A stretch of 64,000 nucleotides of DNA from Nitrososphaerota archaeon (GCA_023379805.1 JAMCPI010000012.1:283777-347776), one strand, 5' to 3'. Positions 35,199-44,315 are shown, counted from the first letter of the stretch. The notes: generated from the sequence alone by a model not told the origin. Numbers and translations are program-made.

Positions 35199-36041
35199 TT
35201 AGGACGTAGTAACCTTCAGGTCGAGCACTACTTGATACCATCTGGGCCCGACCTCCCTGACGACTCGCTGCGCCGTGACCTCGTAATTAGTCTTCATTGA
35301 TTTGTCAAGCTCTTTGCGAGCCTCGTCGAAAACGTTCTCTCGTTTCTCAGCGTAAACGTGGGTGTAGTAGTGAATTACACCGGAGGGCCGCTTTAACGCC
35401 TTTACTGCAACATCTAGAAAATCTGCGGCCTCCTCAGGCAGCGGCATCAACACTCGATCCGCTTCACCCTTAATCCGCTCAATAACCTCTCGCGCATCAC
35501 CGAGCATCGCCGTCACCCTGTCACCCACTTTGTTCAACCGGATGTTCTCAAGCGCCAGCTGATGAGCCGCTGGGTTCGCGTCAATACTGTAGCCTTTTGT
35601 CTCAGGCACCTTCTTGGCTATGACTATTGAAAAGGTGCCTACGCCTGCGAAGAGATTTGTCACCGTTTCACCAGGCTTAACCAGCTCGGCTATCCTGAGC
35701 CGCTCTGTTGAAAGACGCGGAGAGAAATAGGCTTGAGCCAAATCTATCTTGAACACGCACCCATGCTCCTTCGACACGGTTTCGGTTCGCTCTTCCCCGC
35801 CGATGACTTCTAGGCTTCTTGTACGATATTTGCCGGAGACCGGGGTAGTCTGCATTAGAACAGTCTTAACTGACTTGACATGCTTCATCAGAGCATCTGC
35901 AATCATCTTCTTCTTAGGCAGCAGCGAGTCAGGTATCTTGATAACCGCTATATCCCCGACGATGTCAAAACCGCCGTAGAGCTGAGTAACTTCTTCCTCG
36001 CTGATGACTCCCTTCAAAGCGTCCTTCAACATTCGAACCAT
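35199..36041 (-). CDS. trm5: Trm5-type tRNA methyltransferase (class I SAM)
   Basis: 280 residues. The SAM-binding motif is VTNLFAGVGTFSIVIAKK, then GYSIDANPAAHQLALENIRL and DRVLMPLPEEAADFLD. The N-terminal D2-like domain ends with FKIDLAQAYFSPRLSTER, typical of Trm5/Taw2. Probably makes m1G37 in tRNA; a wyosine-branch enzyme of the Taw2 type cannot be fully excluded. Confidence 0.82.
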   Translation of the reverse strand: MVRMLKDALKGVISEEEVTQLYGGFDIVGDIAVIKIPDSLLPKKKMIADALMKHVKSVKTVLMQTTPVSGKYRTRSLEVIGGEERTETVSKEHGCVFKIDLAQAYFSPRLSTERLRIAELVKPGETVTNLFAGVGTFSIVIAKKVPETKGYSIDANPAAHQLALENIRLNKVGDRVTAMLGDAREVIERIKGEADRVLMPLPEEAADFLDVAVKALKRPSGVIHYYTHVYAEKRENVFDEARKELDKSMKTNYEVTAQRVVREVGPRWYQVVLDLKVTTS

Positions 36042-36156
36042 GTTAGCTGCTACTCACCTTTTCCTCGCCTTCTATCTCTATTAGAAATGAGATAAAGTGT
36101 TCAGACGTTATAGGCCGAAATATTTGTGAAATGCTCTTTCTTCCGCCTAAATGAGA

Positions 36157-36762
36157 CTAGGTTAGGCTGTCAGCGTCGTCAGGCTTGGTTGGACCTGTAC
36201 CGCCCTGTTCAGGCTGTGGCTGTTGTTGTTTCTCCTCGGTTTTCTGGGAGCGGAGTTCGAGGATAAAGACTGCGGCGATGATTATGACGATGAGAATGTA
36301 GTTGGTGGGTGGGGTCAGTATTGTTGTGAGCAGCCCAACTTTAGGTATTGTGAAGAGTACTCTGCCGATGTAGTCTTTGGACGTTACTCGCCAGTCGTCT
36401 GGTGCATAGTTGTTGTCTCCTTTAGTTTCAATTCGTCTATACGGGTCATCCAGGATTGCGTAGACTCGGTGAACAATAACCTTGCCTACCCCCGGCTCGT
36501 TAAACACGATGATGTCGCCTGTGTGAAGATCTTGAAAATGCGCATTCCCGTTAACAACAATGATGTCTCCAACCCAGAGAACAGGCTCCATACTGCCGCT
36601 GGAGACTACGAAGAACGGTGTTGTTGTGCCGAATACGACTGTGAAGCCCGCCCAGATGCCGCCCATGGCCAGAAGCACGATACCGATGTTGATCAGCGCC
36701 CTGACAATCGGTTTTCTCGGCTTCTCATTCTCTTTGATTTCTTCAGCCATACTGCTCTTCAC
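36157..36762 (-). CDS. Archaeal signal peptidase I (Sec11-like, S26)
   Basis: 201 residues. The catalytic Ser lies in SSGSMEPVLWVGDIIVVNG; the family's His is in KVIVHRVYAI (archaeal Ser-His type rather than Ser-Lys) and the Asp in ETKGDNNYAPDDW. Two membrane segments flank the active domain, and a Pro/Gln/Glu-rich tail follows the second. Removes signal peptides from Sec-exported proteins such as those at 19739 and 48935. Confidence 0.9.
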   Translation of the reverse strand: MKSSMAEEIKENEKPRKPIVRALINIGIVLLAMGGIWAGFTVVFGTTTPFFVVSSGSMEPVLWVGDIIVVNGNAHFQDLHTGDIIVFNEPGVGKVIVHRVYAILDDPYRRIETKGDNNYAPDDWRVTSKDYIGRVLFTIPKVGLLTTILTPPTNYILIVIIIAAVFILELRSQKTEEKQQQPQPEQGGTGPTKPDDADSLT

Positions 36763-37021
36763 TTAGATTCGTTTACAGGCTTGTCTCTAGGAAGCTTAGA
36801 CAGCACCGCATTGATGCCAAGGCACTAATAGTTAATCATTTATTGAAATCTTGAATAGGCGTCTCCGACAAATGCCTTTTCTTCACCAATCTGTTCAACT
36901 CTGAATCTTCATCGACGCCAACAAACATTGATGTGTTGCCGTAATTATCTTTTTTTAACCTGTTAGTTACCTGCTGTAAGGGCTTCTCCGCTTATCTCAG
37001 AGCTCGGATTCTATGGTCTAC

Positions 37022-37987
37022 TTACCTGCCTCTTCTGCGTATCGTCGGGTAGGCTGATTCGACTAGTCTTACTGATGTCTCGTATCTTCTTCCGTTTCTG
37101 AGTATTGTTAGTCTGAGAATATCGCCGATGTTGGCTTTTGAGAGCATGCGTAGCAGATCTTTCATCTGCTTAATCTCCCGTCCCTGAGTTTCAACTAGGA
37201 TGTCACCTTGCTTTAGCCCGGTTTCGTAGGCTGGGCTATCAACTCCCACTTCAAGGATAAGTACACCTGTTTCTGTCGGTAGCTCATATTTTCTCGCGAC
37301 GGCGCGGTTGATGTCTACGCCAGATATGCCGAGCCAGGGCCTGATTACTCTTCCGTGTCGCCGTATCTGTTCTATAACCTCGGTTACTGTGCTTGCCGGG
37401 ATGGCGAAGCCTATTCCTTGAGCTAGAGGTATCATCGCAGTGTTTATGCCTATAACGTTCCCGTTAATGTCGACGAGTGGGCCGCCGCTGTTGCCGGGGT
37501 TGATTGCCGCGTCGGTCTGGATTAGCCCTTCTAGGACGAAGTCTGTTCCAGGTAAAGGTCTTCCCCGCGCACTGATGACGCCCATCGACACTGTAGGTGC
37601 TCCGGGCAAACCTAGTGCATTGCCGATTGCGAGCACTATCTGTCCTACTCTGAGCTTCTCTGAGTCGCCGAGCTTTGCTGCTGGTAGATCTTCAGCATCC
37701 ACCTTGATTAATGCTAAATCGGTGGCTGGATCTGTTCCCACCACTTCACCTATGAATGTTCTTCCATCCTTCAACGTGACGTGGACTCTGTCCGCCTCTT
37801 CTACAACGTGGTTGTTGGTGACAATGTACCCCCTTGGGTCGATGATGACTCCTGAGGCCTGACCCTCTAGCGGCACAACTCTGAACCTGTAATCTCTAGC
37901 CAGCTTTACGCTGCCTATGCTGACAACGTTCTCTTCAATCTTTGACACGACCCCTGTTATCTGATCCTCAAATTCCGCTATGTTCAT
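37022..37987 (-). CDS. HtrA/Deg-type serine protease with PDZ domain
   Basis: 321 residues. Catalytic triad His60 (TNNHVV), Asp90 (ATDLALIKV) and Ser167 (INPGNSGGPL), followed by one PDZ domain (SPAYETGLKQGDILVETQGR). No signal peptide or membrane anchor, so probably cytoplasmic quality control, which differs from periplasmic bacterial HtrA. Gene lies 21 bases before the PPOX gene on the same strand. Confidence 0.92.
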   Translation of the reverse strand: MNIAEFEDQITGVVSKIEENVVSIGSVKLARDYRFRVVPLEGQASGVIIDPRGYIVTNNHVVEEADRVHVTLKDGRTFIGEVVGTDPATDLALIKVDAEDLPAAKLGDSEKLRVGQIVLAIGNALGLPGAPTVSMGVISARGRPLPGTDFVLEGLIQTDAAINPGNSGGPLVDINGNVIGINTAMIPLAQGIGFAIPASTVTEVIEQIRRHGRVIRPWLGISGVDINRAVARKYELPTETGVLILEVGVDSPAYETGLKQGDILVETQGREIKQMKDLLRMLSKANIGDILRLTILRNGRRYETSVRLVESAYPTIRRRGR

Positions 37988-38008
37988 CTTCTTTTCTCGC
38001 CTCCTAAA

Positions 38009-38374
38009 TTAAAGCCCCCAGCTGATCTTTCTCAGCGGAGTTATCCTGACATAGGGCCGCCCGTTCTCCTCCATTATCTCTGCAACACCTTGGATCTCTA
38101 TTCCTCTGGGATGCCACGGGTTAACTGAGGCTAGATCATCAACGATAAAGGCAACCTTTTGGTTGCGCTGAATGTTGCGATACTTGCGGCTCTTCGCCAA
38201 GTTCCATCCGCCAAAGTAGATGTAAATTCCATCAAACTCGAAGCCAACCGGCACGATATGAGGCTGCCCATCAGGAGACACAGTTGCGACTCTGCTGAGC
38301 CGGCTCTCCATCAGCATCTCAGCCTCTCTCTCAGTGAATCTCACCTTCAACGTCTGCTGCTCCAATACGGTCAC
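38009..38374 (-). CDS. Pyridoxamine-oxidase-fold protein, probably F420-dependent
   Basis: 121 residues with the split-barrel pattern LSRVATVSPDGQPHIVPVGF, IYFGGWNLAKSRKYRNIQRN and VAFIVDDLASVNPWHPRGIEI. This matches the PPOX-class group predicted to use F420 or flavin. CofE in the same neighbourhood makes F420 the likely cofactor. Upstream of htrA and divergent from the HxlR-type regulator. Confidence 0.78.
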   Translation of the reverse strand: MTVLEQQTLKVRFTEREAEMLMESRLSRVATVSPDGQPHIVPVGFEFDGIYIYFGGWNLAKSRKYRNIQRNQKVAFIVDDLASVNPWHPRGIEIQGVAEIMEENGRPYVRITPLRKISWGL

Positions 38375-38442
38375 TACCCAACAATAGACAGGTCAGACTT
38401 TTATACTTGGTAGTTTCCTAACACTAAGTAGGTAAGAAAGAG

Positions 38443-38787
38443 TTGACCAAGTCAACTGAGCTTAACCAGGAAGTGTTAGACTCCTGCAAAATAGTGCACG
38501 CTGAATGGAACGAGCTCAGCAGAGTATGGACTCTCCCGGTAATCCACGCAATAGGGCTCAAAGAACCCGCCCGTTTCAACGAGCTTAAACGCAGAATCGA
38601 AGGTATAAGCGCAACCAGCCTCGCGGAGAGACTTAACGAACTTGAGAAACAAGGCATCATAGCCAGAAAAGTCTACCCGGAGACACCTCCACGCGTAGAA
38701 TACTCATTAACGAAGAAAGGCACCGAACTCTGCGCACTCCTTGAACAGTTCGCCGACTGGGCTAAAAGATGGGCAAACACCAAGTAA
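38443..38787 (+). CDS. HxlR-family winged-helix regulator
   Basis: 114 residues. One Cys near the N-terminus (residue 11), then SRVWTLPVIHAIGLKEPARF, RRIEGISATSLAERLNELEK and RVEYSLTKKGTEL: the HxlR/MarR-like fold. TTG start. The 68-base gap to the divergent PPOX gene holds a TTTTATAC box (38397-38404) and imperfect CTTGGTAG/CTAAGTAGG half-sites, suggesting it controls that gene and itself. Confidence 0.85.
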   Translation: MTKSTELNQEVLDSCKIVHAEWNELSRVWTLPVIHAIGLKEPARFNELKRRIEGISATSLAERLNELEKQGIIARKVYPETPPRVEYSLTKKGTELCALLEQFADWAKRWANTK

Positions 38788-38986
38788 TTTATGCGAGCCA
38801 GCCTCGTCAGCCAGCACTTAGCCGTATTGACCATACTCTGATGCATGATCGGTGTTAACTCATTAAATGAGCGTTTTAAGCAGCCAACTCAAACCCAGGA
38901 TCTTGATGGTCTGTCTTACCGTTTCTCGTGCGGCTGCTCTAAACGCGCCGGACTTTAACGCCAGAGTCGAGATTCCTTCATCACAT

Positions 38987-39766
38987 CTAACATACCTGTA
39001 TCCTCTTACCAGCACCACCGGCAACCCCTTCATCGGTCTGACCCATTAGAAGTGCAGCAGCACACGCCAACTCCTGAGCCACAAAGTCAACGCCACCAAA
39101 CTTAGGCTTACCGTACCGATCGCGTCTACCGAACTTTTTCGTGATAACTTGGATGCCTGATGCACCTCTTGCAAAATCAATAGATCCCTGAGACAACCAC
39201 ATCTCAGTATCGGACACTATGACCGCTACATCTCTTCCAGTCAGAGCGGATATTCGAGCCCTTAACTCTCCCGCAGACATATTCGGATCCTTAGGGGGAA
39301 CACTGACCACGTCTTCGGGGTGATTCGAGCTGTCGATACCTGCATCACTGTAAATTTGGCCGCCGCTAATAACAATCAAAGCGGTGGGTGACTTTTTCAG
39401 AACCTCGTATGCAACCGAGCTGTCCTCAGCGAACTTGCCGATATCCACCAAACCTTTGCGCGCAAAATCATAGATAGGCAGAGTCAACAGAACCTGATCA
39501 CTATTGTCGAGAACAACCTGAATATAGCGAGGATCCCCACCGGCTTTCTTAGCAATGCTCACAGCTCTTCTAGAAGGTTTAACGTTACGCAGATCAACAA
39601 GAAGCCCATCCGCTTTTGAAACCACCTTGCTTGTCACAATTAGGATGTCACCATCCTCCAGTCCATTCACCAACTGAACGGCGCTTTCCGAAATCATCGC
39701 TGCAAGATTATCACCCGGCTTGATCTCGGGCAGTTCAAGGCCAAACAGTTCAACCTTAGATTTCAT
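38987..39766 (-). CDS. cofE: Coenzyme F420-0:gamma-glutamyl ligase
   Basis: 259 residues. LVNGLEDGDILIVTSKVVSK, GQIYSDAGIDSSNHPED, PKDPNMSAGELRARIS and VIVSDTEMW are the CofE core that adds glutamate to F420-0 using GTP. Ends GQTDEGVAGG. A single gene here; the other cof genes are not in the window. Confidence 0.93.
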   Translation of the reverse strand: MKSKVELFGLELPEIKPGDNLAAMISESAVQLVNGLEDGDILIVTSKVVSKADGLLVDLRNVKPSRRAVSIAKKAGGDPRYIQVVLDNSDQVLLTLPIYDFARKGLVDIGKFAEDSSVAYEVLKKSPTALIVISGGQIYSDAGIDSSNHPEDVVSVPPKDPNMSAGELRARISALTGRDVAVIVSDTEMWLSQGSIDFARGASGIQVITKKFGRRDRYGKPKFGGVDFVAQELACAAALLMGQTDEGVAGGAGKRIQVC

Positions 39767-39844
39767 AGAGGCTTCATTTATCTAATCTGGCTGCGCATAT
39801 CTTAAACTGTATTGGAACAAACGCCTAGGCTGATTATTGCATTT

Positions 39845-40504
39845 CTACCTGATCTTCTCGATCAACGACATTAGCTCTGCTAGCGAAGGGATCAGGTAAT
39901 CCGGTTTCTCCTTCAGCAGCCTAGTTGTCAGCGTAGGGCCTGTTAACAGCGCCACAGAGATTACGCCAGCATCTCTGGCCGCCATAACGTCAATCGTGCT
40001 GTCGCCTACGAACAACGCGTCGCCGGGGTCTATGTGAAGTCTGTTCAAGGTCTCCTTAACCATCGCTCCATCAGGCTTCCACCTCGGCGCATCTTCACGT
40101 GTCACCAACGCATCAACCAAGGGCTGGAGTCCGAAGCGGTTGATCACAGTCTTGGTGGCGTTTAGGCAGTTGTTAGTTACGATTGCCGTCTTGAACCCCT
40201 GCTCCTTGAGGCTAACCAGCGTCTCCCGAGCATACGGCTGTAGGTCTGTTGATGCTGCTGAGGCGATCTCATATCTTTCGAAAAGGCTCTGAACCTTGTC
40301 TACGAATAGTCGAAATCTTTCATCGGGCATCAACCCCTTAACATTGTCAAGCATCATGTAGAGCATCATGCCATCCTTTAGGCTGTGCTCACCGAGACCT
40401 AGTGTCACAAGCTCCGCGTTAACATCACGTCTAGCGGATCGATAATCAATATTGAATCTAGTAAGTGTTCCATCTAAATCAAATAATACTGCCTTGAGAT
40501 CCAA
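39845..40504 (-). CDS. HAD-family phosphatase (phosphoglycolate-phosphatase-like)
   Basis: 219 residues. Motif I DLDGTLTRFN, motif II IVTNN, motif III with the Lys of PRWKPDG, motif IV VGDSTIDVMAARDAG, with a helical cap after motif I. Substrate not identifiable from sequence. Confidence 0.85.
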   Translation of the reverse strand: MDLKAVLFDLDGTLTRFNIDYRSARRDVNAELVTLGLGEHSLKDGMMLYMMLDNVKGLMPDERFRLFVDKVQSLFERYEIASAASTDLQPYARETLVSLKEQGFKTAIVTNNCLNATKTVINRFGLQPLVDALVTREDAPRWKPDGAMVKETLNRLHIDPGDALFVGDSTIDVMAARDAGVISVALLTGPTLTTRLLKEKPDYLIPSLAELMSLIEKIR

Positions 40505-40689
40505 CTAGTATCTCCTTCACAATCTCTTACTTGTACAGCTAAATATACAGTTCCACACAGGCAAATAACGAGCCCTCCGAAGTAGCAGACACGCTTTCTC
40601 AGTCGTCAGCGGGATTACGTTAATAAGGTTCAACCTCTATACTCTGCTATCTCACCACTAGAGTAGATAGGGATCTGTGAGCAACCAAG

Positions 40690-41130
40690 TTGTCCAAAAT
40701 CGTGGTCTTGTCAATCTCATACGCCATCTCAACTTTCCTGCTTATCGTGGTCGGCGCTTATGTCCGAGCGTTCGGTGCCGGTATGGGCTGCGGCCCTAAT
40801 TGGCCCACTTGCAACGGATACATTATTCCGCCTAACCTGACGGATCCGAAGGTCTTCCTCGAATTCATTCACCGCGTAATAGCCTTGATTCCATCGGTTC
40901 TGGTTGTTCTGACTGTGGGAACAGCTTGGACAAGTTACAGGAAAGATAGGTCGATCCTGCTTTGGTCAACGGTTACCAGCATACTCTTTCTAGCTCAGGT
41001 TCTCCTTGGGATGTTGGTGGTTCTCTGGGAGCTCCAATTCGTAACCTCAGCTTCACATCTTGGTTTAGCTACGGCTACCTTCGGTTCAGCCGTTGTCTTG
41101 GCCGTAGTGGCTACACACAGAGAAGGCTAG
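40690..41130 (+). CDS. ctaA: Half-size heme A synthase
   Basis: 146 residues with four membrane segments, half the bacterial CtaA length, as in some archaeal versions that work as one half of the duplicated fold. The paired Cys of the first extracellular loop (C34 and C41 in MGCGPNWPTC) and heme-ligating His (EFIHRV, SASHLG) are present. Converts heme O to heme A for aa3-type terminal oxidases. TTG start; ctaB follows after about 100 bases. Confidence 0.88.
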   Translation: MSKIVVLSISYAISTFLLIVVGAYVRAFGAGMGCGPNWPTCNGYIIPPNLTDPKVFLEFIHRVIALIPSVLVVLTVGTAWTSYRKDRSILLWSTVTSILFLAQVLLGMLVVLWELQFVTSASHLGLATATFGSAVVLAVVATHREG

Positions 41131-41226
41131 ATTTTTGCAGCTCATGAAGGGTCAATCACAAAATATTCGCTGCTTGTACAGGTTTGACTTAAAATGATCT
41201 TTTTATTTTGAGGCGGTAATATTAGA

Positions 41227-42084
41227 TTGGTGTGGTCTCAACCTAACTTCTACGGCCTGTTCAAACCGCGATCATCCCTACTTCTGACATACACCGGGTT
41301 ATCCGCATACATGTATTCAGCCGGCAATACCAATACGTACAGCCTACTGCTCTTCATCATCCTAGGTGTTCTAGCCACGATGAGCGCAAACAGTCTGAAC
41401 AACTACTTTGATCGAGACATCGACGCATCAATGAGTCGAACCAGAAACCGTCCTCTGCCAAGCGGTCTGATCCCCGCCGCATACGCTCCACTACTCGGGA
41501 TACCCATGATCATCATCTCTGTAATATCATTCATCCTCTGGTTCAACCCACTCTCAGCGCTTCTCGTTCTCTTCGGATGCACCTACTACGTCGTCTTCTA
41601 CACGCTTTACCTCAAACGCAGAACCTCGTTGAACACGGTAATCGGCGGGCTTTCAGGAGTTATCCCACCGTTAGCCGGATGGGCTGCAGCAACCGGCGGA
41701 CTAGGAGTTGGGGCTGTTCTTCTCGGAGCAACCATTTTCTTCTGGACACCAAGCCACTTCTGGTGCCTCTCAATACGGTTCAGAGACGATTATGTCAGGA
41801 CAGGAATCCCTATGCTTCCGTCACAAACTGGGCTTGCAACCTCAATTCGCTGGATCATAATCTTTAATCTACTCACCGCAGCCTCAATCACCGTTTCAAC
41901 CCTGTTCTTTGACTCACTGGTCTACAGGGTCTCTGCTCTCGCCGCCTTAGCCCTTATAATCGCTTCATCACTTCTCCTCCACAGGAAGCAGGATGATACA
42001 TCGGCTTGGCACGCCTACAAGATGTCAAGCCCCATTCTGATAATCATCTTTACCGGGGTTCTACTCTCGCTGCTGACGTTCTAA
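41227..42084 (+). CDS. ctaB: Protoheme IX farnesyltransferase (heme O synthase)
   Basis: 285 residues, about nine membrane segments. The prenyl-diphosphate site is NNYFDRDIDASMSRTRNRPL (first Asp-rich motif); further motifs are YTLYLKRRTSLNTVIGGLSG and FFWTPSHFWCLSIRFRDDY. Adds a farnesyl (or geranylgeranyl) group to heme B. With ctaA it points to a heme-copper oxidase elsewhere and thus aerobic respiration. TTG start. Confidence 0.93.
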   Translation: MVWSQPNFYGLFKPRSSLLLTYTGLSAYMYSAGNTNTYSLLLFIILGVLATMSANSLNNYFDRDIDASMSRTRNRPLPSGLIPAAYAPLLGIPMIIISVISFILWFNPLSALLVLFGCTYYVVFYTLYLKRRTSLNTVIGGLSGVIPPLAGWAAATGGLGVGAVLLGATIFFWTPSHFWCLSIRFRDDYVRTGIPMLPSQTGLATSIRWIIIFNLLTAASITVSTLFFDSLVYRVSALAALALIIASSLLLHRKQDDTSAWHAYKMSSPILIIIFTGVLLSLLTF

Positions 42085-42160
42085 ACATGGTTCAAACTAC
42101 AAGCCAGTCTACCGGGGTGTCATCTTGACCGAAGAGTTGAGGGGCGGTTACGGTATTTGG

Positions 42161-42268
42161 TATACCAAGAATACTAAGTATACTGAATGTAAAATGTATA
42201 CGTAATATACAAAGAGTGCTAGATATACTAGGTATATTAAATATATTAGGAATACTGAGTATACTTGA
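42161..42268. repeat. Twelve degenerate 9-bp tandem units with GTATAC cores
   Basis: Units read tataccaag, aatactaag, tatactgaa, tgtaaaatg, tatacgtaa, tatacaaag, agtgctaga, tatactagg, tatattaaa, tatattagg, aatactgag, tatacttga. Palindromic GTATAC cores fall at 42160, 42178, 42196 and 42259, all in the same 9-bp register. The array ends about 50 bases before the corrinoid-protein start. Apparent frames through it only reflect 9 = 3 codons. Confidence 0.85.
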
Positions 42269-42318
42269 ACTTAGAAGCAAATATAATGTCGATCCGGTAC
42301 CGCTTCGGAGATAAGCGG

Positions 42319-42978
42319 ATGCCGAATAAGACTGAAGAGCTGAGGCAGGCGATCATCGACGGTGATGAAGAAGCGGCTAGGCGTCTCTCGGAGGAGATGC
42401 TGACTGAAGGTTCAGATCCGTTGAAGACAATAGAGGAGTGCGTCTATCCTGCCGTTGCGGTGGTCGGCGAACGGTTCGAGAAAGGCGAATACTTTCTTAC
42501 CGAACTGATGCTCTCAGCCGAAGCCATGAAGGCTGCTGTCGACATCTTCACCAAGAAAATGAGCGGCGAAGGAAAGAGCGGTGCAATAAACAAGCGGGGA
42601 GTAGTTCTTCTCGGCACCGTCAAAGGCGATGTGCATGAAATCGGTAAGAATCTGGTGGCCACTATGATGAAGGTGAACGGCTTCGATATCCATGATGCCG
42701 GAAAAGATCTCTCCCCTACAGAGTTCCTTGAAAAGGCTGATCAGGTTAACGCTGACATAATTGGGCTCTCCGCCCTAATGACCAACACAATGCTCCGCCA
42801 GAGAGAAACCATCGACTACATTCATGAGAAACGCGGCGGCAAATACAAGATAATCGTCGGCGGCGCACCCACCACGCAGGGATGGGCGGACGAGATTGGA
42901 GCAGACGGATGGGCGCCAGACGCACCTTCCGCAGTAGCTCTAGTGAAGAACCTTCAGGAAAAAACCAACCACCCCTAG
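42319..42978 (+). CDS. Methyltransferase corrinoid protein (MtmC/MttC-like)
   Basis: About 219 residues from the ATG at 42319, which has GGAG 9-12 bases upstream and gives the usual N-terminus (MPNKTEELRQAIIDGDEEAA). The longer frame from 42265 begins inside the repeat array. An N-terminal helical cap domain (EECVYPAVAVVGERFEKGEY) precedes the B12 Rossmann domain with DVHEIGKN (base-off His), SALMTNT and GGAPTTQGWADEIGADGW. Carries a methyl group between a substrate-specific methyltransferase and an acceptor; neither partner is nearby. Confidence 0.88.
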   Translation: MPNKTEELRQAIIDGDEEAARRLSEEMLTEGSDPLKTIEECVYPAVAVVGERFEKGEYFLTELMLSAEAMKAAVDIFTKKMSGEGKSGAINKRGVVLLGTVKGDVHEIGKNLVATMMKVNGFDIHDAGKDLSPTEFLEKADQVNADIIGLSALMTNTMLRQRETIDYIHEKRGGKYKIIVGGAPTTQGWADEIGADGWAPDAPSAVALVKNLQEKTNHP

Positions 42979-43026
42979 AGACACAGTGCATCTAAACGGT
43001 TTTGGCCGCTTATACTCTACTATATT

Positions 43027-43737
43027 CTATTCTGCTTCTAGACGGCAGACATCTCTCAAGGCGCTTGTGTAGCCCTCAAACTCGCGCAGAAAACCGCTGA
43101 GCCTAGTTACAGGCACGACCGGTACTCCGTCGATTAACTGAACATTTTCTTCGTGAAGCGTAGCTATAACCGGGTATAGGCTTAACAACCGCGGGATTCC
43201 AAGTTCATTGGTATCTACGAGCCGCTTGGCTCTGCCTGTCTGCAGTTCCGCTACCCTCCTCATTGATGAGGCTCCTGTGGTTCGCTTCCAATGTTTGCAG
43301 TCAATAACTAAGCCGAGACCATTCCTATAGGCAACAACATCAATCTCTGCCCTAGGTTTCTTCAGACGAATAGTCCTCTTCACGGTGTATCCGTCAGCCG
43401 CCAATATTTCGGCCACGAAATCCTCAAAATCTCGCCACCCGATGTGCTGCGATGCTTCATCGACGCTACAGCCCAGCCTCACAGCCAAGACGGCGCCTGC
43501 AACCTTGTCTCCCCTGCTGAATTCGACTGAGCAATCTCCGAGTCTTCCGACACCATTTTCAATCATCTGGTTCAACGTATCCTGTACAACGAGTTCTCCG
43601 AGGCCGCTCTTCTCAGCAAGTTCCTCCAAAGTGTGCCGTCCTTCGTCGAGGAACTGGGTGAGGCGTAGGAGTGTCCTAGGATTCATGCTGGCATCACATA
43701 CGTAAACGAGGCGTTTGCAGAGATGTAAATCATGCAC
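43027..43737 (-). CDS. Restriction-endonuclease-like (Mrr/HJR fold) protein
   Basis: 236 residues. An N-terminal helix-turn-helix-like region (RLTQFLDEGRHTLEELAEKS) is followed at about 110-170 by a PD-(D/E)xK nuclease core: GWRDFEDFVAEILAADGY, AEIDVVAYRNG, LVIDCKHWK. Such proteins cut branched or foreign DNA or serve in repair. Divergent from the membrane-anchored helical protein at 43776, with only 38 bases between starts. Confidence 0.72.
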   Translation of the reverse strand: MHDLHLCKRLVYVCDASMNPRTLLRLTQFLDEGRHTLEELAEKSGLGELVVQDTLNQMIENGVGRLGDCSVEFSRGDKVAGAVLAVRLGCSVDEASQHIGWRDFEDFVAEILAADGYTVKRTIRLKKPRAEIDVVAYRNGLGLVIDCKHWKRTTGASSMRRVAELQTGRAKRLVDTNELGIPRLLSLYPVIATLHEENVQLIDGVPVVPVTRLSGFLREFEGYTSALRDVCRLEAE

Positions 43738-43775
43738 AGTTTATAGGTTACGGTGATACTCCGAGATGGCCGGCA

Positions 43776-44315
43776 ATGCAGCAGCAGATCCCGTCGGGCA
43801 TCGTTGATACGGATGTGTTCCTAGCATGGGTCATATTGACGGTGGCGACCGTGATACTGCTCTCGCTGGTGTATCGGGCTGTAGCCAGAAGCGCTCCGAA
43901 ACCCGGGGACTTCACGCCTGTTCCACCCTCACCAGTACCGCTTCAGAAGCCGCGTCTATACATCTCAGCCGATGTAGATGAAGCATATTCACTTCTAAAC
44001 CGGTCAGTAGACGACATTAACGACGGCTTTTTTAACTCAGCAGCTGAGAAAGCGTACCAAGCCGCAACTAACGTTCTCTCGCAGCTCCTACGTTACTTCT
44101 CGGTAGAGGCTGAGGGAATGAGCATCATGCAGATGTTGAAAACGCTTCACGATAAAGGCGCGTTGCTTCGACCCCACGCGGGACTAGAGCGCGTAGACGA
44201 AATCCTAGAAAAGAAGCATCAGGGCAAGAGCCTCAGCCGCGAAGAAACCCACTGGGTAGTTCACATAGCTCACTTCCTCATCGAAACATCAAAAGAAGTA
44301 CCAGTCAAAGACTAA
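43776..44315 (+). CDS. Membrane-anchored helical (HEPN-like) protein
   Basis: 179 residues. N-terminal membrane segment (FLAWVILTVATVILLSLVYR), a Pro-rich linker, and a C-terminal helical domain of about 110 residues (VDEAYSLLNRSVDDINDGFF ... AAEKAYQAATNVLSQLLR) that resembles HEPN/TPR-like bundles. The R-x4-6-H RNase motif of active HEPN proteins is not evident. Shares its promoter gap with the nuclease gene. Confidence 0.5.
   Translation: MQQQIPSGIVDTDVFLAWVILTVATVILLSLVYRAVARSAPKPGDFTPVPPSPVPLQKPRLYISADVDEAYSLLNRSVDDINDGFFNSAAEKAYQAATNVLSQLLRYFSVEAEGMSIMQMLKTLHDKGALLRPHAGLERVDEILEKKHQGKSLSREETHWVVHIAHFLIETSKEVPVKD

Noticed and set aside
36223-36828. 201-residue plus-strand frame
   Set aside because: Antisense to the clearly conserved signal peptidase gene.
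42092-42280. Minus-strand frame with Ser-Ile-Leu/Pro tripeptide repeats
   Set aside because: The repeat is simply the 9-bp DNA array read as three codons per unit.
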